A DNA stretch of 49,594 bases, from the NCBI GenBank assembly GCA_001823925.1, contig MHWB01000008.1:1-49594 (forward strand), in the 5' to 3' direction. Shown piece after piece: positions 8,580 through 15,834 of the stretch. Source of the stretch: Candidatus Zambryskibacteria bacterium RIFCSPLOWO2_01_FULL_39_39 (GTDB lineage: Bacteria; Patescibacteriota; Minisyncoccia; Phycocordibacterales; WO2-35-19). The position numbers were made by a program, and so were the translations under genes. Each line of letters opens with the position of its first letter. Position 1 is the first letter of the stretch. The notes below the pieces were generated by a model. That model was not told the DNA's origin and ran no database searches. It saw only the letters and a list, made by a program, of their open reading frames with translations.

Positions 8580-9125
8580 ATGAGAAAAAATTTGGCTATA
8601 GTGCCGACAGAAATTATTGAAAGAAAGATATATTTAGTGAGAGGTACTAAAGTAATGTTTGATAGTGATTTGGCAAAGCTCTACGAAATAGAAACCAAGT
8701 TTTTTAACAGAGCCGTAAAGCGTAACAAAGATCGTTTTCCTGTTGATTTTATGTTTCAACTTACAGAAAAAGAATCACAAAACTTGAGGTTCCAAATTGG
8801 CACCTCAAGTTCTGGGTATGGGGGTAGAAGATATTTCCCATATGTTTTTACTGAACATGGTGTCGCCATGCTCTCCTCGGTGTTAAATAGCAAAAGGGCA
8901 GTTCAGATAAATATTGCAATTGTAAAAGCTTTCATAAAACTTCGCGAACTTTTGGCTACCCATAAAGATTTAATTTTGGAAATTGATAAAATAAAAAGAG
9001 AACAAAAAGGTCAAAATAAAAAAATCCAATCAATAATTAGTATCATTAATCAAATGCTCAATCCTCCGGTTAACGAAAATAAAGAACCAATGGGTTTTAG
9101 AGATAGAAGTAAAGGCAAGAAATAA
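8580..9125 (+). CDS. ORF6N-domain DNA-binding protein
   Basis: A 181-residue protein whose first 100 residues match the ORF6N domain: IYLVRGTKVMFDSDLAKLYE, then FNRAVKRNKDRFPVDFMFQL and the 'YFPYVFTEHGVAMLSSVLNS' block, which is highly characteristic. The domain was first recognised in phage antirepressors but is common in free-standing bacterial genes. The C-terminal part (about residues 115-160) is a Lys/Ile-rich coiled coil (LILEIDKIKREQKGQNKKIQ), then a basic tail. Presumed sequence-specific DNA binder; no target can be named. It lies between recJ and rnhA with its own -10 box. Possibly acquired from a mobile element. Confidence 0.85.
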   Translation: MRKNLAIVPTEIIERKIYLVRGTKVMFDSDLAKLYEIETKFFNRAVKRNKDRFPVDFMFQLTEKESQNLRFQIGTSSSGYGGRRYFPYVFTEHGVAMLSSVLNSKRAVQINIAIVKAFIKLRELLATHKDLILEIDKIKREQKGQNKKIQSIISIINQMLNPPVNENKEPMGFRDRSKGKK

Positions 9126-9129
9126 TTTT

Positions 9130-9675
9130 ATGAATAAAATAATTATTTATACAGATGGGTCGTCTAGGGGTAATCCTGGGCCGGGAGGATGGGGGGCAAT
9201 AATAATAAGTAATAAGAATCTAGAATCTAGAATCTGGGTAAAAGAGATGGGGGGAAGGGAAGAGGGGACGACAAATAATAGAATGGAAATGATGGCGGCG
9301 ATTGTGGCACTTCAAAATATCCCAGAAAGAAATGGGGTAGAAATTTATTCTGATTCAGAATATTTAATAAATGGGATTACTGTTTGGATCAAAAATTGGC
9401 AAAAAAATAATTGGCGGACCAAAGATAAAAGAGAAGTTTTAAATAAAGATCTGTGGCAAAAACTTTTGGTGGAGACAGAAAAAAGAAGTGTGGAATGGAA
9501 AAAGGTTTTAGGTCACTCTGGTCACGAATTTAATGATAGGTGTGATGAGATCGCCACAAGTTTTGCTGATAGGGAAAATATAAAGCTTTATAACGGTTCC
9601 AGAGATGGTTATAAGTTTCATAACGACCTCACCCCTTACCCCTCTCCTAGAATAGGAGAGGGGAACCATAGTTAA
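9130..9675 (+). CDS. rnhA: Ribonuclease HI with repeat-derived tail
   Basis: Cleaves RNA in RNA-DNA hybrids. The four acidic residues and the flap histidine are present: YTDGSSRGNPGPGG, NNRMEMMAAI, YSDSEYLING and LGHSGHEFNDRCDEIA. The usual enzyme is about 150 residues; this one is 181. An insert near residue 30 (NKNLESRIW) comes from a CTAGAATCTAGAATCT repeat, and the last dozen or so residues (DLTPYPSPRIGEGNHS) are encoded by one arm of a palindromic repeat that runs past the stop. The gene follows the ORF6N gene after only 4 bp. Confidence 0.93.
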   Translation: MNKIIIYTDGSSRGNPGPGGWGAIIISNKNLESRIWVKEMGGREEGTTNNRMEMMAAIVALQNIPERNGVEIYSDSEYLINGITVWIKNWQKNNWRTKDKREVLNKDLWQKLLVETEKRSVEWKKVLGHSGHEFNDRCDEIATSFADRENIKLYNGSRDGYKFHNDLTPYPSPRIGEGNHS

Positions 9676-9752
9676 TAATTTAGCAATTCTTGTGTTTTTT
9701 CTTTTTTCCCTCCCCTGAACAAGGGGAGGGTCACGCGGGGCGAGGGGTGGGG
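9627..9752. repeat. Compound palindromic repeat, rnhA end to comEC
   Basis: Contains a hairpin CCCCTCTCCTAGAATAGGAGAGGGG, a second hairpin TCCCCTGAACAAGGGGA, and outer arms CTCACCCC / GGGGTGGGG. A related CTCACCCCTAACCCCTCTCT hairpin occurs at 14181. It provides the rnhA C-terminus and fills the gap before comEC. Confidence 0.75.
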
Positions 9753-9763
9753 TTTTAAGAAGT

Positions 9764-11284
9764 ATGATATATCAATTTGTCGTTTCATTTATTTTAGGAA
9801 TAGTTTTTGAATCTGTTTTGGGTGGTGGATGGAGTGTTGGAGTTTTGGTATTTCTGATTTCTTTAGTTTTGTTTTTTTATTTTAAAAAAGAGGATGCCTT
9901 TCTTGGAAAAATTATTTTTATAATTGGTATTGCTTTTTCTCTGGGAATTTTAAGAATGACTTTTGTAGACGTTTCTCCTGATCCACACCTTTCTAAATTT
10001 GTCGGAGAAAAAATTTCTTTCGAAGCGACTATCTCCGAAGAGGCTGATGTGAGGGATGATTCAACACGTTACACAGTTTCCGTGAGTCAAAATTCTTTTT
10101 CTGATGACACCCACTCAAAGAATTTTGACTCTCAGATTTTATTAGTTGCCAATCGCTTCCCCGAATTTAAATATGGAGACAAAATAAAAGTTTCTGGCAA
10201 ATTACAACTGCCTGAAAACTTCGATTCGGGAAACGGCACAGAATTTGACTATATTTCATACTTATCAAAAGACAAAATCCACTTTTTAATTTATCGCCCT
10301 GAAATTAAAAAATTAGAAAGTAATCCATCAATAAATTCAGGGCAAGCAGTTATCTCTTCTTTGTATGCTCTAAAAAATATTTTTATTAAAAATATTTCTG
10401 CCATAGTGCCGGAACCAAACTCGTCACTTTTAAGCGGAGTTATTTTTGGCACCAAACAATCTTTGGGGCAAGAGTTACTCCAAGACTTTAGAAAAGTTGG
10501 ACTTGTTCATATCGTAGTTCTTTCCGGTTACAATATAACCATTATTGCTATTGGCATTTTCTATTTAACTTCTTTTTTAAACAGAAGAAAATTAAGTTTT
10601 ATATTAAGTGCCATTTTTATAATTTTATTTGCCATGATGGTTGGTTTGGGGGCTACGGTTATTCGCGCTTGTATTATGGCTATAATCGCCTTACTTGCCA
10701 GATTTTTAGGGAGACCCGCGGACGCTTTGCGCTGGCTTTTTATAGCTGGACTCCTTATGCTCATTTGGAATCCTTTAATTCTCTTTTCAGACCCATCTTT
10801 CCAGCTCTCTTTTATGGCTACATTGGGTTTGATATTATTTTCTCCGCATATCTTTTACTTCATATCAAAAAGTAAATTCAGTAAATTTATACCAATAAAA
10901 TTTGGCTTTCGAGAAATTGTCGCAAGTACTTTAGCTGTCCAGTTTTTTGTCCTCCCCTTGCTTGTTAAGATGTCAGGTTTTATTTCCTTGATTTCTTTTG
11001 TGGTTAATCCACTTATTTTGCCACTAGTACCATGGGTGATGGCTCTAGGGGCTCTAACTGGCACTTTGGGAATCATTCCCTCTGTTCTTGGTCAAATTTT
11101 ATCTTGGCCGTTTGGTATCCTCTCATACCTTCTCACTCAAATAATGATTACCACTGTAGAACTCTCTGCTCGCATTCCTCTCGCCACTCTCCAGACTGGT
11201 AGCATTCCTTTTTCAATAATTTTTATCTGGTACCTAGCTTATGGTTTTTTGTTTATGAAGTTAAAGAAAAATTTTCCTCAATAA
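9764..11284 (+). CDS. comEC: ComEC/Rec2 DNA-uptake channel, membrane part only
   Basis: A 506-residue polytopic membrane protein. Two N-terminal helices are followed by an OB-like extracellular domain (about residues 75-160, GEKISFEATISEEADV and YGDKIKVSGKLQLPENFD). Then comes the Competence domain with GVIFGTKQSLGQELLQDFRK and VGLVHIVVLSGYNITIIAIG, which are hallmark ComEC motifs, and about eight more helices. The C-terminal metallo-beta-lactamase domain of full ComEC is absent; it is encoded separately at 11893, beyond a convergent sod gene. Expected role: passage of single-stranded DNA across the cytoplasmic membrane. A repeat-derived NPSINSGQA lies in the OB-Competence linker. Confidence 0.92.
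   Translation: MIYQFVVSFILGIVFESVLGGGWSVGVLVFLISLVLFFYFKKEDAFLGKIIFIIGIAFSLGILRMTFVDVSPDPHLSKFVGEKISFEATISEEADVRDDSTRYTVSVSQNSFSDDTHSKNFDSQILLVANRFPEFKYGDKIKVSGKLQLPENFDSGNGTEFDYISYLSKDKIHFLIYRPEIKKLESNPSINSGQAVISSLYALKNIFIKNISAIVPEPNSSLLSGVIFGTKQSLGQELLQDFRKVGLVHIVVLSGYNITIIAIGIFYLTSFLNRRKLSFILSAIFIILFAMMVGLGATVIRACIMAIIALLARFLGRPADALRWLFIAGLLMLIWNPLILFSDPSFQLSFMATLGLILFSPHIFYFISKSKFSKFIPIKFGFREIVASTLAVQFFVLPLLVKMSGFISLISFVVNPLILPLVPWVMALGALTGTLGIIPSVLGQILSWPFGILSYLLTQIMITTVELSARIPLATLQTGSIPFSIIFIWYLAYGFLFMKLKKNFPQ
10323..10350. repeat. In-frame repeat fragment in comEC
   Basis: Encodes NPSINSGQA in the linker before the Competence domain. The TTCAGGGCAAGC motif is of the same style as the GCTCAGGATAAA segment in pnp. 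Inferred from pattern only. Confidence 0.35.
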
Positions 11285-11846
11285 CTTGCCAGTTTAAATT
11301 TTCAAAAAAGTCTTCAATATAATTCTTTTTTCCAGAAGGTTGGTAGTCTGCGATGAATGAATGCTCCCACATATCAAGTCCGAGTAAGAGGGCGCAGTCT
11401 TGCAGTTGTCCTAAGTGTTGCTCATCAACCCATGCATTAAGTAACCTTTTTTCTTTTTTATCATAGTAGAGCATTGCCCAGCCTATGCCACGAGTGAGTG
11501 CAATTGCTTTAAATTTATTTAACCATGCCTCAAAAGATCCAAAATCATTTTCTATTTGTTTCTTAAGCTCACTTGTTTCTTCCAAATCTTTTACTCCACC
11601 TGAAAGAGATTCAAAATAAACTTCATGATTTCTCATACCATTGTATTCAAAACCAAATCTTCTTTGGACTTCTCCTAAGGCATAAGCATTTTTCTCTGAA
11701 TCTACCATCATCTCTTCTATTTTTTCTAAAATTAAATTACTGTGCTTTACATACCCAGCATAGAGCTTTAAATGCTCTTCTATATTTTTTTCTGAAATAC
11801 CTTTTAATTTTCCTATATTAAACTTTTTTTCTTCAAATTGCTTCAT
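11253..11846 (-). CDS. Iron/manganese superoxide dismutase
   Basis: Dismutates superoxide in the cytoplasm. The 197-residue protein has the four metal ligands of the Fe/Mn family: His in IEEHLKLYAGYVKH, His in RNHEVYFESL, and Asp and His in LGLDMWEHSF. Metal preference cannot be settled from the sequence. It is convergent with comEC, their 3' ends overlapping by 32 bp, and it separates the two halves of the split ComEC. A TAATAT box on the minus strand ends 6 nt before its start (rc of 11853-11858), which is the leaderless arrangement seen throughout this window. Confidence 0.93.
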   Translation of the reverse strand: MKQFEEKKFNIGKLKGISEKNIEEHLKLYAGYVKHSNLILEKIEEMMVDSEKNAYALGEVQRRFGFEYNGMRNHEVYFESLSGGVKDLEETSELKKQIENDFGSFEAWLNKFKAIALTRGIGWAMLYYDKKEKRLLNAWVDEQHLGQLQDCALLLGLDMWEHSFIADYQPSGKKNYIEDFFENLNWQVIEENFSLTS

Positions 11847-11879
11847 ATTTTTATATTAGTTAATAGTCATCCATTATTA

Positions 11880-11885
11880 TATCAT
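11880..11885 (+). promoter_or_regulatory. -10 box of the ComEC-type metallo-beta-lactamase gene
   Basis: TATCAT ends 7 nt before the ATG at 11893. The sod promoter faces away about 25 bp upstream, giving a divergent leaderless pair. Confidence 0.45.
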
Positions 11886-11892
11886 TTAAATA

Positions 11893-12789
11893 ATGAGAAC
11901 TCGTAAATTAAAATTGGTCGCCATGATTGTTTTGTTGTTTTTGGCCATTTTTTCTTTTTATGTCGCTTTCCGTGAAGAAAGAAAGGGTATTTTAACTGTC
12001 GCTTTCTTAAATATTGGTCAAGGGGACGCTATATTTATTGAGGCACCAAGTGGCAATCAAATACTTATCGATGGGGGGCCGGGCAAATCAATACTTCGGG
12101 AATTATCAAAAGTAATGCCATTTTATGATCGTTCTGTTGATGTGGTCTTAGCAACACACGCAGACCAAGATCATGTTGGTGGGTTGCCAGATGTTTTTAA
12201 AAAATACAAAGTGAGTCTTTTTCTGGAAACGGGAGTAGCTGGACCCTCTTCGTCATATGAAGAGTTGGAGAAAATAGTTAATAATGATAAGGCTGATATC
12301 AAAAAGATAATAGCAAAAAGAGGAATGATGGTTGATTTGGGAGATGGGGCTGTTTTGCAAATTTTTTTTCCAGATAGAGATCCGAGCGGAATGGAGACAA
12401 ACACCTCTTCTATTGTTACCAGATTAGTTTATGGAGAAAATGAGTTTCTCCTTACTGGTGATTCGCCTAAAGCGATTGAACAATATTTAGTCTCTTTAGG
12501 GAGTCAAGGACGTTCCTTGACAGATGCCCCAAAAGGAACGCCCTTGACTCTCCAAAGCGATGTATTAAAAGCAGGGCACCATGGTTCAAAAACTTCTAGT
12601 TCGGATAATTTTGTAAGAGCTGTTAACCCAGAGTATGTAGTTATCTCTGCAGGGAAGGATAATAGATATGGTCACCCGCACCAAGAGGTGGTAGACCTCT
12701 TTAATAAACTAAACATAAAAATCCTCCGCACCGATACAGAAGGCAGAATTGTTTTTAAGAGCGATGGGGTGGATTTGGAAGTTAAATAA
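11893..12789 (+). CDS. ComEC-type metallo-beta-lactamase domain protein
   Basis: A 298-residue protein with an N-terminal membrane anchor (about residues 8-24) and one metallo-beta-lactamase fold of the ComEC C-terminal type: FLNIGQGDAIFIEAPSGNQI, LIDGGPGKS, the metal site THADQDHVGG, then LLTGDSP, LKAGHHGSKTS and the closing YGHPHQEV. In full ComEC this domain is thought to degrade the non-transported DNA strand. Here it is a free gene on the same strand as the channel gene, about 600 bp downstream, with sod between. A palindromic element (12501-12550) adds about 17 residues before the LKAGHHGSK motif. Its stop overlaps that of the convergent rpmB. Confidence 0.88.
   Translation: MRTRKLKLVAMIVLLFLAIFSFYVAFREERKGILTVAFLNIGQGDAIFIEAPSGNQILIDGGPGKSILRELSKVMPFYDRSVDVVLATHADQDHVGGLPDVFKKYKVSLFLETGVAGPSSSYEELEKIVNNDKADIKKIIAKRGMMVDLGDGAVLQIFFPDRDPSGMETNTSSIVTRLVYGENEFLLTGDSPKAIEQYLVSLGSQGRSLTDAPKGTPLTLQSDVLKAGHHGSKTSSSDNFVRAVNPEYVVISAGKDNRYGHPHQEVVDLFNKLNIKILRTDTEGRIVFKSDGVDLEVK
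12501..12550. repeat. In-frame palindrome inside the MBL gene
   Basis: GAGTCAAGG-A-CGTTCCTT pairs with AAGGAACG-C-CCTTGACTC (17 of 18 bp) around a 14-nt loop. It encodes SQGRSLTDAPKGTPLTL, which has no counterpart in the usual domain. Confidence 0.8.
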
Positions 12790-13024
12790 CCCCGGCTTTT
12801 TTCAAAGTGGCGTAGGCGCCGTTTTTTTGGATAGTTTTGATGGCTTTGGTGGAAAGGGTGAGATTAAAAGATTTGTTAAGTTCTGGCACAAAGACTTTCT
12901 TTTTCTGTAAATTAGCAAACTTCCTTGAGTTACCACAAGGGTTGAATTGGGTAGCGCGGGTCCTGTTTGAATAGGATCCGCTTACTTGTGATGATTTTCC
13001 TGTTACTGCACAACTTTTTGCCAT
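12782..13024 (-). CDS. rpmB: Large ribosomal subunit protein bL28
   Basis: An 80-residue basic protein starting MAKSCAVTGKSSQVSGSYSN, followed by RKFANLQKKKVFV and LSTKAIKTIQKNGAYATLKK, the ordinary bL28 pattern. Only one of the zinc-type cysteines near the N-terminus is followed by a second (FNPCGNSRKF), so zinc binding is doubtful. The start at 13024 was preferred over an upstream codon that would add 13 non-homologous residues. The gene is convergent with the MBL gene (8-bp overlap of stops) and divergent from the M50 protease gene. TAGCAT on the minus strand is a candidate -10. Confidence 0.93.
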   Translation of the reverse strand: MAKSCAVTGKSSQVSGSYSNRTRATQFNPCGNSRKFANLQKKKVFVPELNKSFNLTLSTKAIKTIQKNGAYATLKKAGVI

Positions 13025-13069
13025 AGTGATAAGTATGCTAACATAAAGATCTAATAGGCGCAAATCAGT

Positions 13070-13699
13070 ATGGATTTCTTATTTATAATTATCATTTTAA
13101 TAATGTCGGTGGTAGTGCATGAAGTCTCACACGGCTACGCAGCTTTGGCTTTGGGTGATTCTACCGCCAAATATGAAGGTCGTCTGACCCTTAATCCGCT
13201 ATCTCACCTTGACCCCATGGGTTCAGTTGTCGTTCCTTTGCTTGGATATTTTGCTGGAGGTTTTATTATCGGTTGGGCTAAGCCGGTACCATTTAATCCT
13301 TATAATTTGAGACCAGAGAAATGGGGCATGCCTGTGCGAGCGGGCGAAGCGATAGTGGCGATAGCGGGCCCCCTTTCAAATGTTTCTTTGGCAATTATCT
13401 TTGGACTCATTATAAGATTGATGTCTGGATATGGACTCATGAACCCAGCATTTTTAAGTTTGGCCAGCTTTGTAGTTATGATAAATATCACTTTGGCCAT
13501 ATTTAATCTCATACCTATCCCGCCCCTTGATGGCTCTAAAATACTTTTTGCGCTTCTGCCTTACAAGTGGCAAGGCGTAAGAGAGTCTTTTGAAAAATTT
13601 GGTCTTATTTTTATCATCATATTTATTTTTTTTCTCTGGCAGGTAATGAGTCCTCTAGTGAGCTTTTTGTTTACCCTGCTCACGGGATTTCCCATCTAA
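13070..13699 (+). CDS. Site-2 protease family (M50) intramembrane metalloprotease
   Basis: A 209-residue membrane protein of the short M50 group. The zinc-binding HExxH is in the first helix (VVHEVSHGYAALALGD), and the third ligand is in the NLIPIPPLDGSKIL motif (Asp of the N-x-x-P-x-x-x-x-D-G type). About five hydrophobic segments are visible, with GPLSNV between. Homologues cleave within membranes or act as uncharacterised peptidases (YwhC/Rip3 type). Substrate unknown. It is divergent from rpmB and precedes rpsL by 57 bp. Confidence 0.88.
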   Translation: MDFLFIIIILIMSVVVHEVSHGYAALALGDSTAKYEGRLTLNPLSHLDPMGSVVVPLLGYFAGGFIIGWAKPVPFNPYNLRPEKWGMPVRAGEAIVAIAGPLSNVSLAIIFGLIIRLMSGYGLMNPAFLSLASFVVMINITLAIFNLIPIPPLDGSKILFALLPYKWQGVRESFEKFGLIFIIIFIFFLWQVMSPLVSFLFTLLTGFPI

Positions 13700-13736
13700 C
13701 TTGCAAATTTCCTTGCTTTATATTAGATTAGTATTG

Positions 13737-13750
13737 TCCGCGAAAGCGGA
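13737..13750 (+). promoter_or_regulatory. Small GAAA-capped hairpin before rpsL
   Basis: TCCGC-GAAA-GCGGA followed by TTTT ends 6 nt before the rpsL ATG. It could be a minimal attenuator or a protein-binding site for feedback control of the str operon. A TAGTAT at 13729-13734 is a candidate -10 that would place the start of transcription inside the stem. Confidence 0.35.
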
Positions 13751-13756
13751 TTTTAT

Positions 13757-14173
13757 ATGCCGACTATAAACCAACTCATAAAGAAAAAAAGAAAATCTCT
13801 ACACGCCAAATCAAAGGCGGTAGCTTTGGCGCGCGGTTTCAATAGTATTAAAAACAGACCAATCTACTATCCGTCACCTTTTAAGAGGGGGGTTTGTGTC
13901 AAAGTGACAACCAAAACACCAAGGAAACCCAACTCAGCTATTAGAAAGATCGCCAGAGTTCGCTTGACCAATGGCATGGAAGTAACCGCTTATATACCGG
14001 GTATTGGACACAATCTGCAAGAACATTCAGTGGTAATGCTTCGTGGCGGAAGAGTAAAGGATATTGGGGTGCGCTATACCATAGTGAGAGGACGTCTGGA
14101 CGCTCAAGGGGTAGATAAAAGGAGGACTTCTAGATCAAGTTATGGTGTTAAAAGACCCAAAGATAACAAATAA
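13757..14173 (+). CDS. rpsL: Small ribosomal subunit protein uS12
   Basis: First gene of the str operon; uS12 sits at the decoding centre. The 138-residue protein has [20 protein letters not shown] with the conserved Lys of the first streptomycin loop. Two departures are visible. Between KSKAVAL and KRGVC there are about ten more residues than usual ([17 protein letters not shown]). The second decoding loop reads [10 protein letters not shown], one residue shorter than the near-universal GRVKDLPGVRY: the proline is missing. The bases at this point (AAGGATATTGGGGTG) are unambiguous and the frame is intact. Confidence 0.95.
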   Translation: MPTINQLIKKKRKSLHAKSKAVALARGFNSIKNRPIYYPSPFKRGVCVKVTTKTPRKPNSAIRKIARVRLTNGMEVTAYIPGIGHNLQEHSVVMLRGGRVKDIGVRYTIVRGRLDAQGVDKRRTSRSSYGVKRPKDNK

Positions 14174-14180
14174 TAAATAA

Positions 14181-14222
14181 CTCACCCCTAACCCCTCTCT
14201 TACTTTAAGAGAGGGGGGGGGA
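14181..14222. repeat. CTCACCCC-type palindromic repeat between rpsL and rpsG
   Basis: CCCCTCTCTTACTTTAAGAGAGGGG hairpin preceded by CTCACCCCTAA, the same family as the element at 9627-9752. Confidence 0.75.
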
Positions 14223-14243
14223 AGGAAAAAAACAAACAAAAAT

Positions 14244-14714
14244 ATGAGAGGCGCAGTTAAAAACAGAAATATAGCAGGGCCGGATATAATTTTTAATTCT
14301 CAAAAAGTAGAGAAGTTTATTAACTATGTGATGCAAGAAGGTAAAAAAAATACCGCCCGAAAAATAGTTTATACAGCTTTTGATTTAATCAAGGAAAAAG
14401 CTAAAGTAGAAAATCCGATGGAAGTTTTTGATACCGCTTTGAAAAATGCTGGGCCTACTATGGAGGTGCGTTCTCGCAGGGTTGGGGGCGCTAATTATCA
14501 GGTGCCAAGAGAGGTGAGGCCGGAGAGACGAACCTATCTTTCAATGAAATGGATAATAGACGCTGCAAAGAATAAAAAAGGCAAACCTATGGCCGAAAAA
14601 CTTTCTGAAGAAATAATAATGGCTTCTAAAAACGAAGGCGAGGCTATTAAAAAACGCGAAAACGTCCACAAAATGGCCGAGGCCAACAAAGCTTTTGCCC
14701 ATTTTGCTTGGTAA
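14244..14714 (+). CDS. rpsG: Small ribosomal subunit protein uS7
   Basis: A 156-residue primary 16S rRNA-binding protein of the small subunit head. Recognisable blocks are KVEKFINYVMQEGKKNTARK, ALKNAGPTMEVRSRRVGGAN, YQVPREVRPERR and the C-terminal helix ending NKAFAHFAW. The last 45 bases, encoding KMAEANKAFAHFAW-stop, occur a second time at 15835-15879 with six synonymous differences. fusA should follow directly in a normal str operon but is displaced by 1.9 kb. Confidence 0.96.
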   Translation: MRGAVKNRNIAGPDIIFNSQKVEKFINYVMQEGKKNTARKIVYTAFDLIKEKAKVENPMEVFDTALKNAGPTMEVRSRRVGGANYQVPREVRPERRTYLSMKWIIDAAKNKKGKPMAEKLSEEIIMASKNEGEAIKKRENVHKMAEANKAFAHFAW

Positions 14715-14767
14715 TCTATTGAATTAAACATTGAAAGGGTGTAGTACCCTTAAACGGAGGGCAAGTA

Positions 14768-15037
14768 ATGGATAAAACCATTGGCGAATTTCGTAGTCTG
14801 GCTAGTTGGTTCATCACCCACAACAGTCTTCATGGCTTTAATGAGGATTTCTGTAATAGGGTGGATGAGAAATACAGAGCATTGTTAGAAGAAATCGCTT
14901 TTCAATTCATGATTGATGTCAACAAATTTGGGCAATTGGGAGACGCTGACGTACTTACTACTGCTCGAGCCATCTCATTATTCGAAGAGTTCAAGGATTT
15001 GATTGGTGGGGCAAAAAAAGCTTGGGAAAGAATGTAA
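14768..15037 (+). CDS. Small hypothetical protein with strong ribosome-binding site
   Basis: An 89-residue acidic, mostly helical protein (MDKTIGEFRSLASWFITHNS at the start) that I do not recognise. No signal peptide or membrane segment. It has a clear Shine-Dalgarno (GGAGG, 8 nt before ATG), unlike most genes here. A hairpin AAGGGT-GTAGT-ACCCTT lies just before it (14735-14752) and a factor-independent terminator just after it, so it forms its own small unit. It lies between the two copies of the rpsG 3' end, so it is part of the inserted segment. Confidence 0.7.
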   Translation: MDKTIGEFRSLASWFITHNSLHGFNEDFCNRVDEKYRALLEEIAFQFMIDVNKFGQLGDADVLTTARAISLFEEFKDLIGGAKKAWERM

Positions 15038-15070
15038 GCCGTGGAACAAAAAGCCTCGGCTTTTTGTTTG
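15036..15070 (+). terminator. Terminator of the 89-residue protein gene
   Basis: AAGCCG pairs with CGGCTT, followed by TTTTGTTT. An alternative pairing AACAAAAAGCC / GGCTTTTTGTT is also possible. Confidence 0.75.
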
Positions 15071-15136
15071 CATAAAAATTGATTTTTTCAATCCATTTCC
15101 TCTCCCCAAACTTCATAAATTTTTTACTTTTTAACA

Positions 15137-15174
15137 ATACACAGATTACTGACGACCGTCATTCATTTGTGTAT
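15137..15174. repeat. 38-nt imperfect palindrome, copy 2
   Basis: Reads ATACACAGATTACTGACGAC then CGTCATTCATTTGTGTAT. It abuts the TATAAT (15175-15180) of the PaaX/Cas2-like gene, the position of a repressor operator. Seven outer base pairs (ATACACA/TGTGTAT) and the GACG/CGTC core are symmetric. Confidence 0.85.
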
Positions 15175-15180
15175 TATAAT
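15175..15180 (+). promoter_or_regulatory. -10 box of the PaaX/Cas2-like gene
   Basis: TATAAT ending 9 nt before the ATG at 15190 and directly adjoining palindrome copy 2. Confidence 0.55.
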
Positions 15181-15189
15181 AAGGGCAAG

Positions 15190-15753
15190 ATGAATTTGGA
15201 GAAAAAGGTTAAAAAGGCAAATATACAAAAAGTTATTTTGGAAATAGTAAAACTGGCTGGAATTATTGGTATTGGAATGATTGCCCCAAATGTTTTGGTG
15301 GCTATGAAAAAAATGGGTTTCATTGTACACCCAAGGCAAATTGAATCAATAAAAAGATCCAGAGATGTTCTTATTGAAAGAGGTTTACTTGAAAACAAAA
15401 ATGGGCAACTGAAAATAACACAAGGAGGAAAAAGATATTTGTTCAGATACTTGTCTCTGGGGGATAATAGGAAATTAAATAAAAATAAAAAATGGGATGG
15501 AAAATGGCGAGTACTTATTTTTGATATTCCTGAAAGTAGGAGATTTGACAGAACAAATATTCGTCAAGCTCTCATCTCAATCGGGTTTATGAGATTGCAA
15601 GACAGTGTCTGGGTTTATCCATATAGTTGTGAAAATATAATATCTCTTTTAAAAACTGAAACCGAAACAGAGGAGAATGTCTTATATATGATTGTAGAAG
15701 CATTGGAAAATGACGAAGAAGTAAAAAAATACTTTGGACTTAATAAAAAATAG
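15190..15753 (+). CDS. PaaX-family protein: winged helix plus Cas2-like domain
   Basis: A 187-residue basic protein. Residues about 10-75 form a winged helix (KVILEIVKLAGIIGIGM, then SIKRSRDVLIERGLLENKNG and QLKITQGGKRYL). Residues about 100-160 match the Cas2-like ferredoxin fold of PaaX proteins: KWDGKWRVLIFDIPESRR, IRQALISIGFMRLQDSVWVY and PYSCENIISLL. Patescibacterial relatives are often labelled Cas2 or PaaX, but there is no CRISPR array or cas1 here, so a CRISPR role is unlikely. It is bracketed by two copies of one palindrome, the upstream one touching its -10 box. It may be a self-regulating repressor or the gene of a small mobile unit. The start at 15190 fits the promoter; an earlier frame would read through the palindrome. 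Confidence 0.82.
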   Translation: MNLEKKVKKANIQKVILEIVKLAGIIGIGMIAPNVLVAMKKMGFIVHPRQIESIKRSRDVLIERGLLENKNGQLKITQGGKRYLFRYLSLGDNRKLNKNKKWDGKWRVLIFDIPESRRFDRTNIRQALISIGFMRLQDSVWVYPYSCENIISLLKTETETEENVLYMIVEALENDEEVKKYFGLNKK

Positions 15754-15773
15754 ATATTATTTAATTTTTGGAT

Positions 15774-15811
15774 ATACACAGATTATAGACGACCGTCAGT
15801 AATGTGTGTAA
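15774..15811. repeat. 38-nt imperfect palindrome, copy 3
   Basis: Reads ATACACAGATTATAGACGAC then CGTCAGTAATGTGTGTAA, 20 bp after the stop of the PaaX/Cas2-like gene and in the same orientation as copy 2. An outer TAGATAT ... GATATCTA arm extends the symmetry. Confidence 0.85.
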
Positions 15812-15834
15812 GTGATATCTATATAAAATCTACA

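Noticed and set aside
15190-15753. Cas2-like domain taken as evidence of a CRISPR system
   Set aside because: No cas1, no repeat-spacer array and a fused winged helix; the PaaX-type fold explains it.
15137-15811. Palindrome pair as a two-spacer CRISPR remnant
   Set aside because: Only two copies, 600 bp apart, with a gene between; no short regular spacing.
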